From NCBI GenBank assembly GCA_021292105.1, contig CM037874.1, positions 32,972,185-33,036,184 on the forward strand: a stretch of DNA of 64,000 nucleotides, written 5' to 3'. The position numbers and the translations under genes are program-made. Below are positions 1 to 14,600 of this stretch, one piece after another (the stretch's first letter is position 1; every line of letters starts with the position of its first letter). Below the pieces are notes generated by a model. It searched no databases and was not told the origin of the DNA. It saw only the letters and a program-made list of their open reading frames with translations. The stretch comes from Anadara kagoshimensis (taxonomy: Eukaryota > Mollusca > Bivalvia > Arcoida > Arcidae).

Positions 1-912
1 AGGTAACATTTAACAACAATTTCATAAAAAATATGGTAATAACTTTATCTGATAAATATCATATTTAACAAAACAGTACACATGATTATGAATATCAAAA
101 TATTACAGGATAAAATTAGAACTGTCTCTTGGAAGCCAAATACCAAACATTATCAGCAATACAATAGAAACTGCATTACTCAGACAGCCAGGGTACCTAA
201 AGTAAATATCCAACTCACATGAACTTGGAGTTGTCTAAGTTTTCTTGTATTTATAAGCTGTTAAATTACTGCTTACACATCATGAGTTTGTCATTTACGG
301 ACCATGCTTGCATAGTATGACAATGTTCTTGTCATTTTGATATTAATTGGCAATTGTATTCTAAAACACTTCAGTGCCATGAAATCATTTGAAAATTTGT
401 AACAAAACAGATTTTGTTATATAAAATTCATTGTGTGTTGATTGACCTGCAATTATCCATTTTCCACAATCTTTATAATCATGATTCATTCAAATTAACC
501 ATTTTCCACAATCTTTATTATCCTCATTCATTTATAAGTATATCATAGAAATAAATAACTTGATTAAAGGTGAATTAACAGCATATAATTCATTCAATTT
601 TGTCGTTGACTTAGCAGTGAAATTTCACTCAATTTTGTCACCGATCATTTAAAATTTGAACAAAGCAGTCAAATTTCACTCAATGTTGTCACTGAGCACG
701 TGAAATTTGTACATTTTTGTCGTTTTGACAAACGAGTCATAATTTTAGCTCAATTTGTATAAACATGATTGTTTATATTTACAAAAAATTACAATAATAA
801 TATATATATAATATTTTAACAAAATGATTCATCATAGTCATTTTTATGATACAGTTTAAAAATTTTGCATATTTTAAGATATTTTGAGAAAAAAAAACAA
901 CTTAACATATCT
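1..912 (-). other. Paxillin 3' UTR and downstream flank
   Basis: This AT-rich stretch lies directly after the paxillin stop codon and contains no open frame or recognised repeat. Short repeated phrases such as caccatttaccacaatctttat and gaaatttcactcaattttgtc occur two or three times. The 3' end of the mRNA must fall here or beyond the window. Confidence 0.6.
514..519 (-). terminator. PXN: Candidate poly(A) signal for paxillin
   Basis: The plus strand reads tttatt, which is AATAAA on the gene strand, about 395 nt after the stop codon. It is the only exact AATAAA I noticed downstream of the stop in this window. There is no transcript evidence. Confidence 0.3.
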
Positions 913-1179
913 CTAACCAAACAGTTTAACAAAACACGGATGACAGTATGGCTTGTCATTCTGTTCCTTAAATGTTCCTTTGTTTAGCTGTTTAAGACAA
1001 AACGCACACACAAAATGTTCGGGATGAAACTTCTTATACATAGCAGTAATACAACGCCCTGTGATTGGTTTGTCGCAGCTGGCGCACAAAGATCCTCGTT
1101 TAGCGTGATAATGGGTTTCGCAGTAAGGTTGTCCCTCATGATCGAAAAAGCTTCGTCCTCCGAATGGCATATGGCAATC
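913..1179 (-). CDS. PXN: Paxillin exon 10: end of LIM3, LIM4, stop
   Basis: It encodes residues 506-593 and a TAG stop. The acceptor is CATCTTTTTCAG|GAT. It holds LIM3 ligands Cys507, Cys525 and His528, then all LIM4 ligands: Cys537, Cys540, His557, His560, Cys563, Cys566, Cys584 and Cys587. The C-terminus KLFG differs from vertebrate KLFC only in the last residue. The open frame continues into the intron upstream of the acceptor; those eight residues are not part of the protein. Confidence 0.98.
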   Translation of the reverse strand, partial: DCHMPFGGRSFFDHEGQPYCETHYHAKRGSLCASCDKPITGRCITAMYKKFHPEHFVCAFCLKQLNKGTFKEQNDKPYCHPCFVKLFG

Positions 1180-4100
1180 CTGAAAAAGATGAAACAATAT
1201 CATGTGTAATTTTAAGGATTGGATTTAGACAATGAAAACATTTTGCGTGAAACATTATCAGAACCTTTATTTCTGACAAACACTGTATAGCCATAGAAAT
1301 TTCACCCATGTTCACAGAAATTTAAGTTTTCACAACACTTACTTATGTGACAAATGAAACAATAAGCAAGTTCCATTTCCTTTATATTGAATCATCAACA
1401 GCTATAGGTGAAGTGGTAGAAAGTGTTGATGTTTGCAGTGCACTCAGAGTAATGTGCAGGAGGGGTTACTCACCATGCTATGCCTACCGTGACACAGGAC
1501 ATTGGTCTTAACGTCTCTTCGATAGGGCCTGAGACTTTCATTTCTAAATGCAGAGTGCTAGAAGAAAGAAAAGTCACTACCTATTATAATGTCTTGGTCA
1601 GATCCAGTCAGTGTTTGTACCCCACACCTCTCACATACAGAGCAAGCACTCTACCAATCAAGCTACAATTGACACTCACAATGTTCAGACAATGGGTCGA
1701 CATGCCTGATTTACATGCAAAAAGAATGAAAACTCTGCCTGAATTGTGCCGTTTAATGATGTCACTGACACTAGTACATCGTTGTTTGCCATGGTGTAGC
1801 TTTGGTACCATGATGTCGGCCAGTGTCTAAACATAATAGGCATGGCCTGAGATATGTCAATTGTGATGGTAGAGTAAAACAACCACCATACCACTATGTT
1901 CTTAATTCATCTTCAAGGCTATGTATGACCTAACTAGAATTGATCAATGCTACTTACCCTACATACAAAACATTCAGGATGCCAGTATCTATTTAGAGCA
2001 GAAATATAGTTATCTAGTATAGGATGTCCGCAGCCGCCACATCTCGGGGCAAAGCTAGCTAAATAATCATTTCTGAAAATAGACAAAAACAGTTATCATT
2101 ATCTATAGGCAAATAATATGAACATGCATTTTTGAAGTGTAAGGGATCGTAAGAGTTCATTCCACAAATATAGCTGGGTGAAAAACCTCACAATACTGAA
2201 GTAGCAAATTTTGTAAGATTCATGATCCTATGATTAAACATTAACATTAGCACAACAGTAATTGTCATGTGATACTAAACTCATTTAACTTTGTATTTTT
2301 AGCAAGAGAGAGAGAGAAAGAAAGAGGGAGAAGGACCTATACAATGACACTAGGCGCAAGATATGTATGATGCCCATAATGTATAGCAGTTATCTCCCTT
2401 CTATCTTCCATTCTGTTTCAATAACAAATCTCAGTAATAATCCAGATTATTATATTTGTAATTTTATAATTCCATTAATACTAATTTAGAAAATATTTTA
2501 CATTTTTGAAATTACCAGTACCAATAAAATTTGTGAACAGGTGACACAGTTCTTTGAATATTTACTTAAAAATATTATTGTGTCATGGAAAAACAGAAAA
2601 TGAACAAATTCAGTGAATAAGGATACCCACCAGGAGGTACTTTCCAACACATGTAATGGATATTTGACTTGTATATTATTAGAGTGACGTACCTGCAATA
2701 AGCTTTACCGTCTCGTTCATGAAAACCTTCATCACCAAACTGTTGTCCACATTGAGCACAGAAGAAATGATCTGGATGCCAAGTTGTACCTAATGCTGTC
2801 ACACATTTCTGTAAAACAGAAATAAATAGTATAACTATAGTCATTATACTAGGTTTCCACAAATTTAAAATAATTAGTAGCCAAATTTCCAAAATTTGTG
2901 AAAATATAGTCCTTTTTAAAGTATTTTTCCACAAATTTGCTAAAATAGGTTACTTTTTGAAAGAATTCCTCAGAAATTAGTAGCCAATGGCGATTTTGGC
3001 TACCAGGAATGGAAACATAGTTATAGAAAGTTGAATCTAGTTTATCTATAGCCATCAAGCTTCAGCTTGGTGTGAAAAGGGTAAGACCTAACAATCTGGC
3101 AGAACACTCTGATCCATCTCAGGATGGAACACTGGTTCAACTAAGTTTTAACACTGGTCTACCTTAGTCCTGATAACACCAGGTCATTCACAGTATGGGT
3201 CATCAATCTATTTTGCAATGGAACAGTGACAGATTTTGTATGGTAATACTTTTCATTTTAGTGTGAAATAAAAGATAATTTACAATGCCAAAATTAGTAT
3301 TGATAATTTGAATATTGTAGTTAGATGTGATACCACACAGAGGTGTGCGAAAGAATGTATGTAATTTTGAAAGAATATTGAATTGAACTATGTGTTTACA
3401 TCATATTTTTGTTGAATATATTTTTTTTGCAAGAAAAAGTCCAATTATGGAATTCTATATAGTTCTTAACAATGTTACAGGGTATAAATTACATAGGACA
3501 CTAATGAACCCTATTTTTACAACAGTTCAAGGATATATTCCCTGACATCCAAATATATATGTGACGACTATCGACTATCAGCTCAGACACTATATCTGTC
3601 CAGAAAATTTAAAGAGTAACAGATCCCTCTATAGTGTGAATTATCAACACATTTGTCTCATACTTACATCAATGATTGGACCATTACAGTAGTTACAGCG
3701 AGGAGCAAACAAACTGTGGTAGTCCTGTTCACAATAGGCACCACCATCACGCTCGTAGAAATTCTTAGTTCCGAGTGGCACGTTACAGTGAGCACAAACA
3801 AAATGTTCAATATGCCAGATCTTCCCCAATGCAGTTATAACCTAAAGAATAAAATACATTATTTTATTAAAACAAGAGGCCCAGGGGCCACATCGCTCAC
3901 CTGAGCAACTTGCTAGGTAGAAGCCGAAATGAGTTCAGTATTGAAGTGAGTGCAGGGGAGGGAGGTTTTGTACAAACTGAAATCTATACTTCCTACCGAT
4001 GCTTTTCACTAAACAATTTGTAAGTATTTCTATGTACCGTAAAAGGTTGATGTTTCGACAAGCCTCGGCTTATTCCGTTACCTTTTTCTTACAGCATTTC

Positions 4101-5493
4101 AACCAATGAAATAATTTTAAAAAAAATTTTCATCATGCAATCTACCAATCTCAAAAGAGAGAAAATGCATAGGCCGAATACTGTAATCGGGAAATGGCAA
4201 ATAGAAATTATAGAATACAGCAGGATTTACATTAAAAATTAGCTTTTAAATACAAGTACAATTAATATATTTCTCATGAACAATATATTTAACTTTATAT
4301 CAAAATACTTATATAAAAGAATACAGCATGGAAAATACACTATTATTTAACCATGATTTGAACAAACTTGAATCTACACTACCTGAGGATGCTTCCATTT
4401 TAATTTGAGCTTTCCTGGCCTAATAGTTTTTGAGGAGAAGATTTTTAAAGATTCTCTCTATATATTCCTGTGTAAAACTTGACCCCCCTCTTGTGGCCCC
4501 ACCCTACCCCCAGGGACTATGATTTGAACAAACTTGAATCTACACTACCTGAGGATGCTTCCATTTTAATTTGAGCTTTTCTGGCCTAATAGTTTTTGAG
4601 AAAAAGATTTTAAAAAATTTTCTTTATATATTCCTATGTAAAACTTGATCCCCCTCTTGTGACCCCTCCCTACCCCCGGGGACCATGATTTGAACAAACT
4701 TGAATCTACACTACCTGAGGATGCTTCCATTTTAATTTGAGCTTTTCAGGCCTAATAGTTTTTGAGAAGAAGATTTTTAAAGATTTTCTCTATATACTCC
4801 TATGTAAAACTTGATCCCCCTCTTGTGGCCCCTCCCTACCCCCGGGGACCATGATTTGAACAAACTTGAATCTACACTACCTGAGGATGCTTCCATTTTA
4901 ATTTGAGCTTTCCTGGCCTAATAGTTTTTGAGGAGAAGATTTTTAAAGATTCTCTCTATATATTCCTGTGTAAAACTTGACCCCCCTCTTGTGGCCCCAC
5001 CCTACCCCCAGGGACTATGATTTGAACAAACTTGAATCTACACTACCTGAGGATGCTTCCATTTTAATTTGAGCTTTTCTGGCCTAATAGTTTTTGAGAA
5101 AAATTTTTAAAAATTTTCTTTATATATTCCTATGTAAAACTTGATCCCCCTCTTGTGACCCCTCCCTACCCCCGGGGACCATGATTTGAACAAACTTGAA
5201 TCTACACTACCTCAGGATGCTTCCATTTTAATTTGAGCTTTTCAGGCCTAATAGTTTTTGAGAAGAAGATTTTTACAGATTTTCTCTATATACTCCTATG
5301 TAAAACTTGATCCCCCTCTTGTGGCCCCTCCCTACCCCCGGGACCATGATTTGAACAAACTTGAATCTACACTTCCTAAGGATGCCTCCACAAAAGTTTA
5401 AGCTTTACAGGCCGAATAGTTTTTGAGAAGAAGATTTTTGAAAAATACCAACAAAGTTTCAATAATTCTCAATTATCTCCCCTTTAAAGAGGG

Positions 5494-5532
<39 letters not shown>

Positions 5533-5580
5533 TAGTGGTGCTTTGTGCCAAATTTGGTTGAAATCTGCCCAGTGGTTCGT

Positions 5581-5619
<39 letters not shown>

Positions 5620-5633
5620 GACAGACAACGGAC

Positions 5634-5665
<32 letters not shown>

Positions 5666-8600
5666 TGGCTCAGGTGAGCTAAAAAGACCAAAGGGAAAAA
5701 TAATCAATTATAACTGAAATGTCCCACAAAATGGACCCCAACTGAGAAATCAACAACGATGTGCTTGATCAAAATATGAATAGCCAAAAGCACATGTACT
5801 CCATTCATTCAAAGATTGTAACTCTGAAGTTTTATAAAGACCTGTTGAATAGTTTTCCAGAAAAGTAGAGGACAACATGTTGGCAGAAGAAATTAAGAAA
5901 ACACTATATGCGCCCCCCCCCCCCCCCCCCCCCCCACCACACACACTTTGTTTCTTGGCATAATAATAAAATACACATGTTAAAGTCTTCAATCCATACC
6001 ACAGGGGTTCTCAATTATCATTATAGTTTAATATGGGTGTAAAGAATTACAGTGTCTCTGATCGCCAAGGGTTAAACCAATTTGGCCAGATCTTAGTGTG
6101 AGAAAATTTGTTAATTCACTTGCCAATGGTTGCTGGTTTTTCTATGGGTATTAAAGTTTCCTTCACAATCCCAGAACTGAATTTTTCAGAATTAGTAAAA
6201 GAATTTTAACAGGGCATAAAACACCCTGACTTCAATTCACTATATACCACAGAACTTGAAAAATTTATTTTTGATTCATTGACCAACAACTTCTGAAATT
6301 TATTAGCCAAAGGTAGGCCAACAGACATTATTTTGGTAAGACAAAATTATTATTTTGGGGGTGATGGTGCAAGAGCTCCTTCTAGATTTAACACTGTATG
6401 TATGGGATAAAATTATTATTGTGGACACAATAGGACAACGTGGCCTTCTAGATTTAACACTGTATTAACATAATAGTACATTTGTTTAATGATGTGAAAG
6501 TTAAATTTTAACTGAACAATAATTACTCATTAAACATTTAACAATTTAAATCATCTATTATCCAGGAAGTTACACTCAGTCAAGTGGATTACGTGTTTCT
6601 TGTTTTCTGCGTAAAAAGGAAATTAAATACTGTCGAGTTGTGATGAGAACATAATGTTATAATCATAATTATATTTGTTATTAAAATCTGAAGCCTTTCA
6701 CTCTTAAAAATGTAAATGAAATAAAATAACTGGTTTAAAGAAAACTAAAACAGTTTGAACATGAAAGAAAACCACTGGTAAAGGGAAATAACTCTGAAAG
6801 TACTGCAACAGAAATAAACCAGCAAATTCAGTAAATTAGGATCCCCCACCAGTAGGTATTTTTTTGTGATTTGCACTTATGCTCACAGGGCCATAACAGC
6901 AAAGGAAAATTAACCAACCAACTCTGGTTAATGACATGTGCATCTCCTATCAGGGCCATAACGGCAAAGGAAAATTAACCAACCAACTCTGGTTAATGAC
7001 ATGTGCATCTCCTATCAGGGCCATAACGGCAAAGGAAAATTAACAAACCAACTCTGGTTAATGACATGTGCATCTCCTATCAATGTTGATGTTTTGCACC
7101 AAGTTTTGTAAAGTAATACTTCAGTTTTGGAGAATTACTCTGGACAAAAAGTATCTGAACGGATGGAAGAACAGGAGGATGGACAGAAATTTAAATTTAA
7201 TATCCCCCTTCTTGCAAAGGCAGGGATAATTGTCTGTTGAAAGTAACAGAAAAACCATTGGTAAAGGGAAATAACTCTAAAAGTAATGGAACAGAAATAA
7301 AGCAACAGAAAACCATTAGAGCAAAGGGAAATTAAAAGAACCAGAACAAATAAATTACTGCAATTCCTTTAGAGGTGTAAAGTCCCATGGCTAAACTGCT
7401 TTATAATGCAAATATTTTGCTGAGCATATAGTGGCAGTGAAAGAAAATCTTACAAAAACAAACAAAAATACTTAAGAGAGAATTGACTACTTTGTGTGTG
7501 TTATGAAACAGAGTTACTTGGAGGATCCTTGGCAGAATTCTGTAGTTTGCACTTTATAAATACCTTGTCAAAAACTAAAACTCAACTACAAACCCAGAAT
7601 ACGACTGCTCTTTCTAGCCAGAATTTGCTGGTGAAAATAAAATCATACACAACAGTCATTTGGAGTGAACTAAAGTTTTTCAGAAAACAAAGATGTAAAC
7701 TTACTTGTCCGACCACTGGTTTGTTACAAGCTCCACAAAGTCCTTTTGTTTTAGTTGTCACTCCTTGTTTAGTCATATCAGATTGTAAATCTCCCAGCAT
7801 AGATTCCAGCTCCCCGTGGTGAGGCACGTTTGATTGTGAGGCATTACGACTCTTCTGGGGTCTGGCGTAGGATGGTTCGTTAGAGGGTGATGGAGATCTA
7901 GGAGGTTGTACAGGGATTTGTTGTGGGGGTCTGTTTGGTTGACCACTACCCACCTAAATAAATGTATAAATATATAATTCAATTTTCATTTGTTTCAACC
8001 ATAGTGATCGATCAGATGTTTCCAAAAGATTACCTCCAAGTGACATCATGTAATTATTTCACGAAGAGAAATTTGAATTTCTATGCCATCTCAATGCTAA
8101 TTTTTACTTGCTATAGCTGTATTTTGACTTTGGACTTAAAATCATCAAAAAGTTTGCAAAATGTGGTAGATCTAATATTTTTAGCACCTTATTTTATTGT
8201 CCTTGTATATATATGGTAAAATCTTGTTATAAGCCCCTCAGAAATTTTTTCACCTCACTTGTTGTCACAGTACATTGTATTTTGATGTCTCAAATTCTTC
8301 TTTTACGTTTCTCCTCCACTTTTTCACCAAACCCCTTTATAATGCCAATATCTGATGGAAACCAATGGTAGGATTTTACTGTATATAATTGGCAATAAGA
8401 ATGCATAAAAAGACAACAGCTACTTGTGGCAATTATTCAAATGTTCAGCGTTTTATACTCTTTATTTCAGCAATGGTATAATGATTATCTAGGAAAAAAG
8501 TGAAGATTATGTAACTACAGTACTACTAAAACCCCATTGCAATGCTCTTCAACAACATTGCCACCTCACTTATCACCACATTATAGTCACAAAAATCTAT

Positions 8601-11600
8601 CTTCATTATATTTTTAAGTTTCCCTCAATTTATCATCAAACCCTTTAAAACCCTTATTTTACTAGACAAATGGTGGTGATGAATCAAGGGTCTAAATTTA
8701 TAATGGTAATCACCTTGAAATCAGATAAAGTAGCCATGAGATCATCTAACTCCCGTGTCGCTGTGGACTGTGCTTGTGCTGGTGGAGGAATACGCTGATG
8801 GTCTACTTGCTGATAGGTTTGCTGCATGGATTGTGTATATTCATAATTACCTGTACCATTCTCCATAGAAGGGGGTCTATAAAATGTAAAGAAAACTAAT
8901 TAACAATTTCATTTCACAATAACAGACAGACAGACAGATATCTTGATTCTACATGTGCTTATACTTCTCTCAAATTAAGTTTGTGTGGGAATAATACATA
9001 AATGTTGAATGAATACCCATCTTAACTAGAGCAGTCTCTTAGGAGACAATCCACCTTGTGCCCAACATTACAGAGTCTTTAAATCTAAGATATGAACATG
9101 TATTCTTGACCCTTGACCTATGCACTTATATTTCTTATGGGACACATCATCTCATGTTGGTTTACATTTGTTCCAAGTTTAATCAAATCCATCCATAGAG
9201 ATGGAAGTTATAGGACATGAAGGGTGATTACAAAAAAAACCTTAGACTTTGTTTGGGGTTGTAAATATAAAGGTAAAATAACTTACCTGTTTGAGTAATT
9301 ACCAGGTGATGTAGGTACAGAGTTCTCTAACTGATCAAGTAAACTATCTACTGTGTTTCTATTTTCGTTTCTCTTTGGTTTTGGTGCTACAGCAGGAGGC
9401 TGCTTTACATCAGCATACTGTTGATTAGCTGGAAAATAGAAAAGACATTACGGAATAAATATTCAAATACATATTACAAACTGTAGTTTTATAAGAGTTG
9501 TTTCTCTAGTCAATTAAAAAATATATACCGAACAACCTGAGCTAACTCGCTAATAGGTACCCAAGTTTTATTACCAGCCACAGGTGTAGCATTAATGCAA
9601 ATCTTAACTATAAATAAACAGGTGGCTTCTGTGCCTGCAGTACACAGCCATGGTTTTCAGTACTTTTGTTTTTGATTGCAAGGACGTGTTTCATTCTTCC
9701 ATCAGCGAAAAAATTGTCTAGCACATCCAACGTCACCGGGATGATGACATCCACAATTTGATAGTAAAAGACAGTATTTGTATTTTGCTAATTCATCCAT
9801 TACCAACCTCTCCTCATACAAGGGGTGGGTAGGATGGGGGTGTTTAATGGTCTAAAGTGAGCAGATTACAGCACCTCTCATCACCTTGGTTTAAAACTTT
9901 AAATCCTACTCAGGACAGATACTAATGTGAGAAATACCTCATATAAGTGACAGATTTTGAATGGGGACATAAAACACCATTACTCTACCCCACTTTTACA
10001 AATGCAGATGAATGACAAGGTGGTAATATTTGCTTCATATAGAAAATATGGAGCAGAAACTGTATTGGGACAAATAGCCTGCCGGACAAACAGATTGACA
10101 GGATGATTCCTATATACCCCCTAAAGTGTTTTAAAAGGCAATAAAAAAAATAGTTTGTTTCCAAATTTTTTCTAATTTTTTTTGTACATTAAGCACCAGC
10201 CCTCAAAGTGGCTTTCAAAACAAAGTGGCCAGATGGCCATCAATTTAAATTTTCAGTTGGCCATTGAAAATTCTAAGTGGCCAGGCAATCTGTTCTTGTA
10301 AATGACAGAAAAATTAAGGCATCTTTTAAGTATGTAAAACAAAAGTGCACTTTTTTAAAACTGACTTACAATCACTTGCATACATCAGTGTTATTAATAA
10401 CAATAATGATGATATAAAGTGTCTATTATATTTGAATTGGTAACATAAAAATTTTGTGATGCAGTAATAATATCTGTTCTCTGATCACAAAAGTTCAAAT
10501 TTAAAGTGGACAAGCTGGCCACCATTTACAAATTTTAGGTCATCAGACACAATTCCATGTCAATTTGGCCATCATTTTAGTAGACAAAATTGAGGGCTGA
10601 GCTGCACTGATTTGTTTACTTACATATATTTTTCTTATCTACTTCAGCCATGAACTGTGCTGAGTTTAAGTCCTGTAACAGCTGATCCAGCTCTGACAGG
10701 TTACTACTTAGAGCAGACATTTGTTTTGGTTGATTTCTAGCTGCTGGTATTCTCTCTTGGTATGATGGATCTGAATTTATCGAGTTACCAGAACTGGGTG
10801 TCTCGCCTCGTATCACTTGTTGTGGTTCATATAATGGCTAAAAGAACAAAAACATACAACATATAATAACAATATTTATCTGTAAAATTCTGAAATTATG
10901 CAATAGAAGCAACATATACAACATGTATTAAATGTTGAAATATTGACATAGAAGACAGAAATTTTTAACTGAAAACATGTATAGTAAAAGCCTGATTTCC
11001 TGTCCTCATGTGTTCAGTCAAAATTGTGCGGCAATATACAAATGAGGCAAAAGTAGGGTATTATAACAAGGTATTGCTGCATTAGATAGGTTATTTTTTC
11101 AACAAACATTTGTAATGTTAGTAAACATTTTAAAGTAAGTGTATGCTCTATGCATACACAAAAAAGTTATTCTCTCTCAATGTGGTGGCTTAAGGGTAGC
11201 GTGTTTGTAATAGAACTCTGTATGGCTATATGATGCTTTAACTCTCTTAAGTGATATGATGCCCATCTCTCTCTCTCTCTCTCTCTCTATTCAAAGACTG
11301 TAAATCATCATTTAACACTCACTGGAAGTATACAAGTATTTTAAGATACAAATATAAAATATTTATAATTCATTTTGACATATACTGCACACCACAGACA
11401 TCAACATACTGATTTCATCAATGTCTGGTCTGATTTATCAATATAAAGGTGTTTTATACAGAACATCTTTCTAGAGGTATGTCAGAAAATGTGGTGTACT
11501 TTGACGCTGCAGGAATTAGCCTGTGTGTACCAAGCCTAGGCTTGGTTTTAACAAATTGACATCAATTGTTACTGAAAGGTATGGTATAATCAAAGTACTG

Positions 11601-14600
11601 AAGGTACTGAAGCATCAGCTAAACTGAGCAATTTGATAAAAAAAATGTGCACTTGAAACTGAGATTTGTCTAATGAATCAGTAACAAATGAAAATTATGC
11701 AAATAATAGATACTGTGATCGGGAAGCTTCTAACAACAAGTCTGCTTTTTATGCAAGTTGTTAGGTTCTAACGTATAAATATGTTACAATGGTCAAAATG
11801 GACATGACACGCAATGTTTATCAATTGAGTAAACTAAGTAATTCGCATAAATATAAATTTTCAATTTTTCAAAAACCAAGAGAGGCTACTAAAGACCCGA
11901 CCCCAAATCTGAGTGAAATATCTCAAGCGTAACGGAAAAAAGTCCAGAGAAACAATCATTTTGATAAAATTCACAAAGTAAAAGGGGCATAACTCCACTA
12001 AAACACAGTTGACTGGAAGAAAACCCAAACTGGATCTATAATCACCACCATCATCATCATCATTATCACTCCTCATATCACATTTTGATCATCAACATGA
12101 AGATATCATCATCATCATCATCATCATCGTCGTCATTAGCAGCAGCAGTAGAACCCATGCCATGACAATCACCACCACCATTATATTAATCATTTTCAGA
12201 AATCCTCATGTTACATCATTAATATGGTCACATCATCATCATAGCTCTTCGTGTCACATAATCATCATCATTATCAGCAGCAGCAGTACTGAATGTCATC
12301 ATCATGTCACATCATCAGCATGAACACATTGGCTTTGTTATCATCATCATCATCGTGAATTATTATTATCATCGACAGCAGCAGAACTGAATGTCATCAC
12401 CACCAGCATCATCATCATCACCACCATCTTCATCATCATCATACTATGGGCAGTGCTCAGCAGTACTGAATTTCATCATTGCCACCATCATCATCATCAC
12501 CATCTTCATCATCATCATCATCATCATCATACTATGGGCAGTGCTCAGCAGTACTGAATGTCATCATTGCCACCATCATCATCATCGGTAGCAACAGAAC
12601 TCATGTCACCATCATAATCATCATCATAGTTCGTCAAGTCACATCGTCATCATCACCATCATCACTCATAGCAGCAGAGCTTATTTTCATCACCACCATC
12701 ACTATCATCTTCTTCATCACGATAATCATTATCATCATCGGCATCAACAGAACTCATGTCATCACCATCATCAACATCATTATCATATCTCCTCGTGTTG
12801 ATTGAAAATTAATTGATTATTATTTAGACAACTAAAATGTTACAATAAAATTACATGTACTTTGAATTTAAGAGAAACTGTAAGAGGAGTTGAGTTCACA
12901 AAGTAGGTACCCCCATTCTAATACTTGCTAAAAAGTGACTAAGTTTCAAAGTCTTGAAAAATGGGGAAAAAATCTTGAAATATTTCCATAAAGTCAGGTG
13001 CACATCTTCAATATATATAAACATTCTGTGAAGTTTCAAGGCTTTTGGTTGAAAACTGTAAGAGAAGTTGAGTTCACAAAGTAGGTACCCCCATCCAAAT
13101 ACTTGCTAAAAAGTGACTAAGTTTTAAAGTCTGGAAAAATGGGGAAAAAAATCTTGAAATATTTCCATAAAGTCAGGTCACATCCTCAATATATATATTA
13201 ACATTCTGTGAAGTTTCAAGGTTTTTGGTTGAAATCTGTAAGAGGAGTTGAGTTCACAAAGTAGGTACCCCCATTCAAATGCTTGCTAAAAAGTGACTAA
13301 GTTTCAAAGTCTTGAAAAATGGGGGAAAAATCTTGAAATATTTCCATAAAGTCAGGTGCACATCCTCAATATATATATAAACATTCTGTGAAGTTTCAAG
13401 GCTTTTGGTTGAAAACTGTAAGAGAAGTTGAGTTCACAAAGTAGGTACCCCCATCCAAATACTTGCTAAAAAGTGACTAAGTTTTAAAGTCTGGAAAAAT
13501 GGGGAAAAAAATCTTGAAATATTTCCATAAAGTCAGGTCACATCCTCAATATATATATTAACATTCTGTGAAGTTTCAAGGTTTTTGGTTGAAATCTGTA
13601 AGAGGAGTTGAGTTCACAAAGTAGGTACCCCCATTCAAATGCTTGCTAAAAAGTGACTAAGTTTCAAAGTCTTGAAAAATGGGGAAAAAATCTTGAAATA
13701 TTTCCATAAAGTCAGGTGCACATCCTCAATATATATAGAAACATTCTGTGAAGTTTCAAGGTTTTTGGTTGAAATCTGTAAGAGGGGTTGAGTTCACAAG
13801 ATTGGTACCATATTTTCCCCGCCCTTAGTTTCTGTTCTACTTCACCAACGGTGCTCTAGAAATCGGAAGAACTTAAGAAAGCACAATACTTGTTTTGTTT
13901 CCGTTTTCCTCCATGTCCAGTGGCCACATTTTATGTGAAATAAAGTAATATGGTTTCATTAAAGGAAATTAAAGGATGTAAAAACCATGGATTAAACTAC
14001 TGACAACAACTTTAATCGGATATCCACTGTAAAACGATCTAATAAGGACTTGTTACAAGGTAAATAAATTTTATCTGAAAATTTTAAAACATCGTTTTTT
14101 TTCAGTTTTGTTAAGATTTTGATTTCAAGTTGTTCCTTCTTGCGATTTATTTTGGTTGTTTCAAAATAAACAACTGGAAAGGGTATTTAAATGAACATTG
14201 ATGATGAAATTGTCTGTCTTCGGAGACATATGGTGAGAAGTGGAGTGTGTGCGGAAGATCGGAAGTATGTAGCAGAGATTCGAGAATAAAGCATGTCGTT
14301 TTTATATTAAACTGATAACTGAAAAGGACAGGGTGTCATGATCATTTTAAAAGGGGCAAGGGTGTACTGGACTAAAAAGGTCAGTCACTACGCTATGTGA
14401 ATACATTTAAGCAGGGGCATCGGGTGCCAAATGCCATGCCCCCAAACACATGGCTAATTTGCATACGAACTACGGTATCGATATCCTACACAACTTCACG
14501 AGTCACAAACGATTTATCAACATAGCCAATAACTTGTAAATAAACTTCTTCTTTCAGTTTCGTATCACATTTTTGGGAATAATCTTTGATTTCTACTTTT

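Noticed and set aside
1015-1209. 64-aa plus-strand ORF over the paxillin last exon
   Set aside because: Antisense shadow of LIM4.
7582-7704. Extension of paxillin exon 6 past VVGQ
   Set aside because: A strong donor (CAA|GTAAGT) follows Gln370, and the family sequence continues in exon 7. The extension reads intron.
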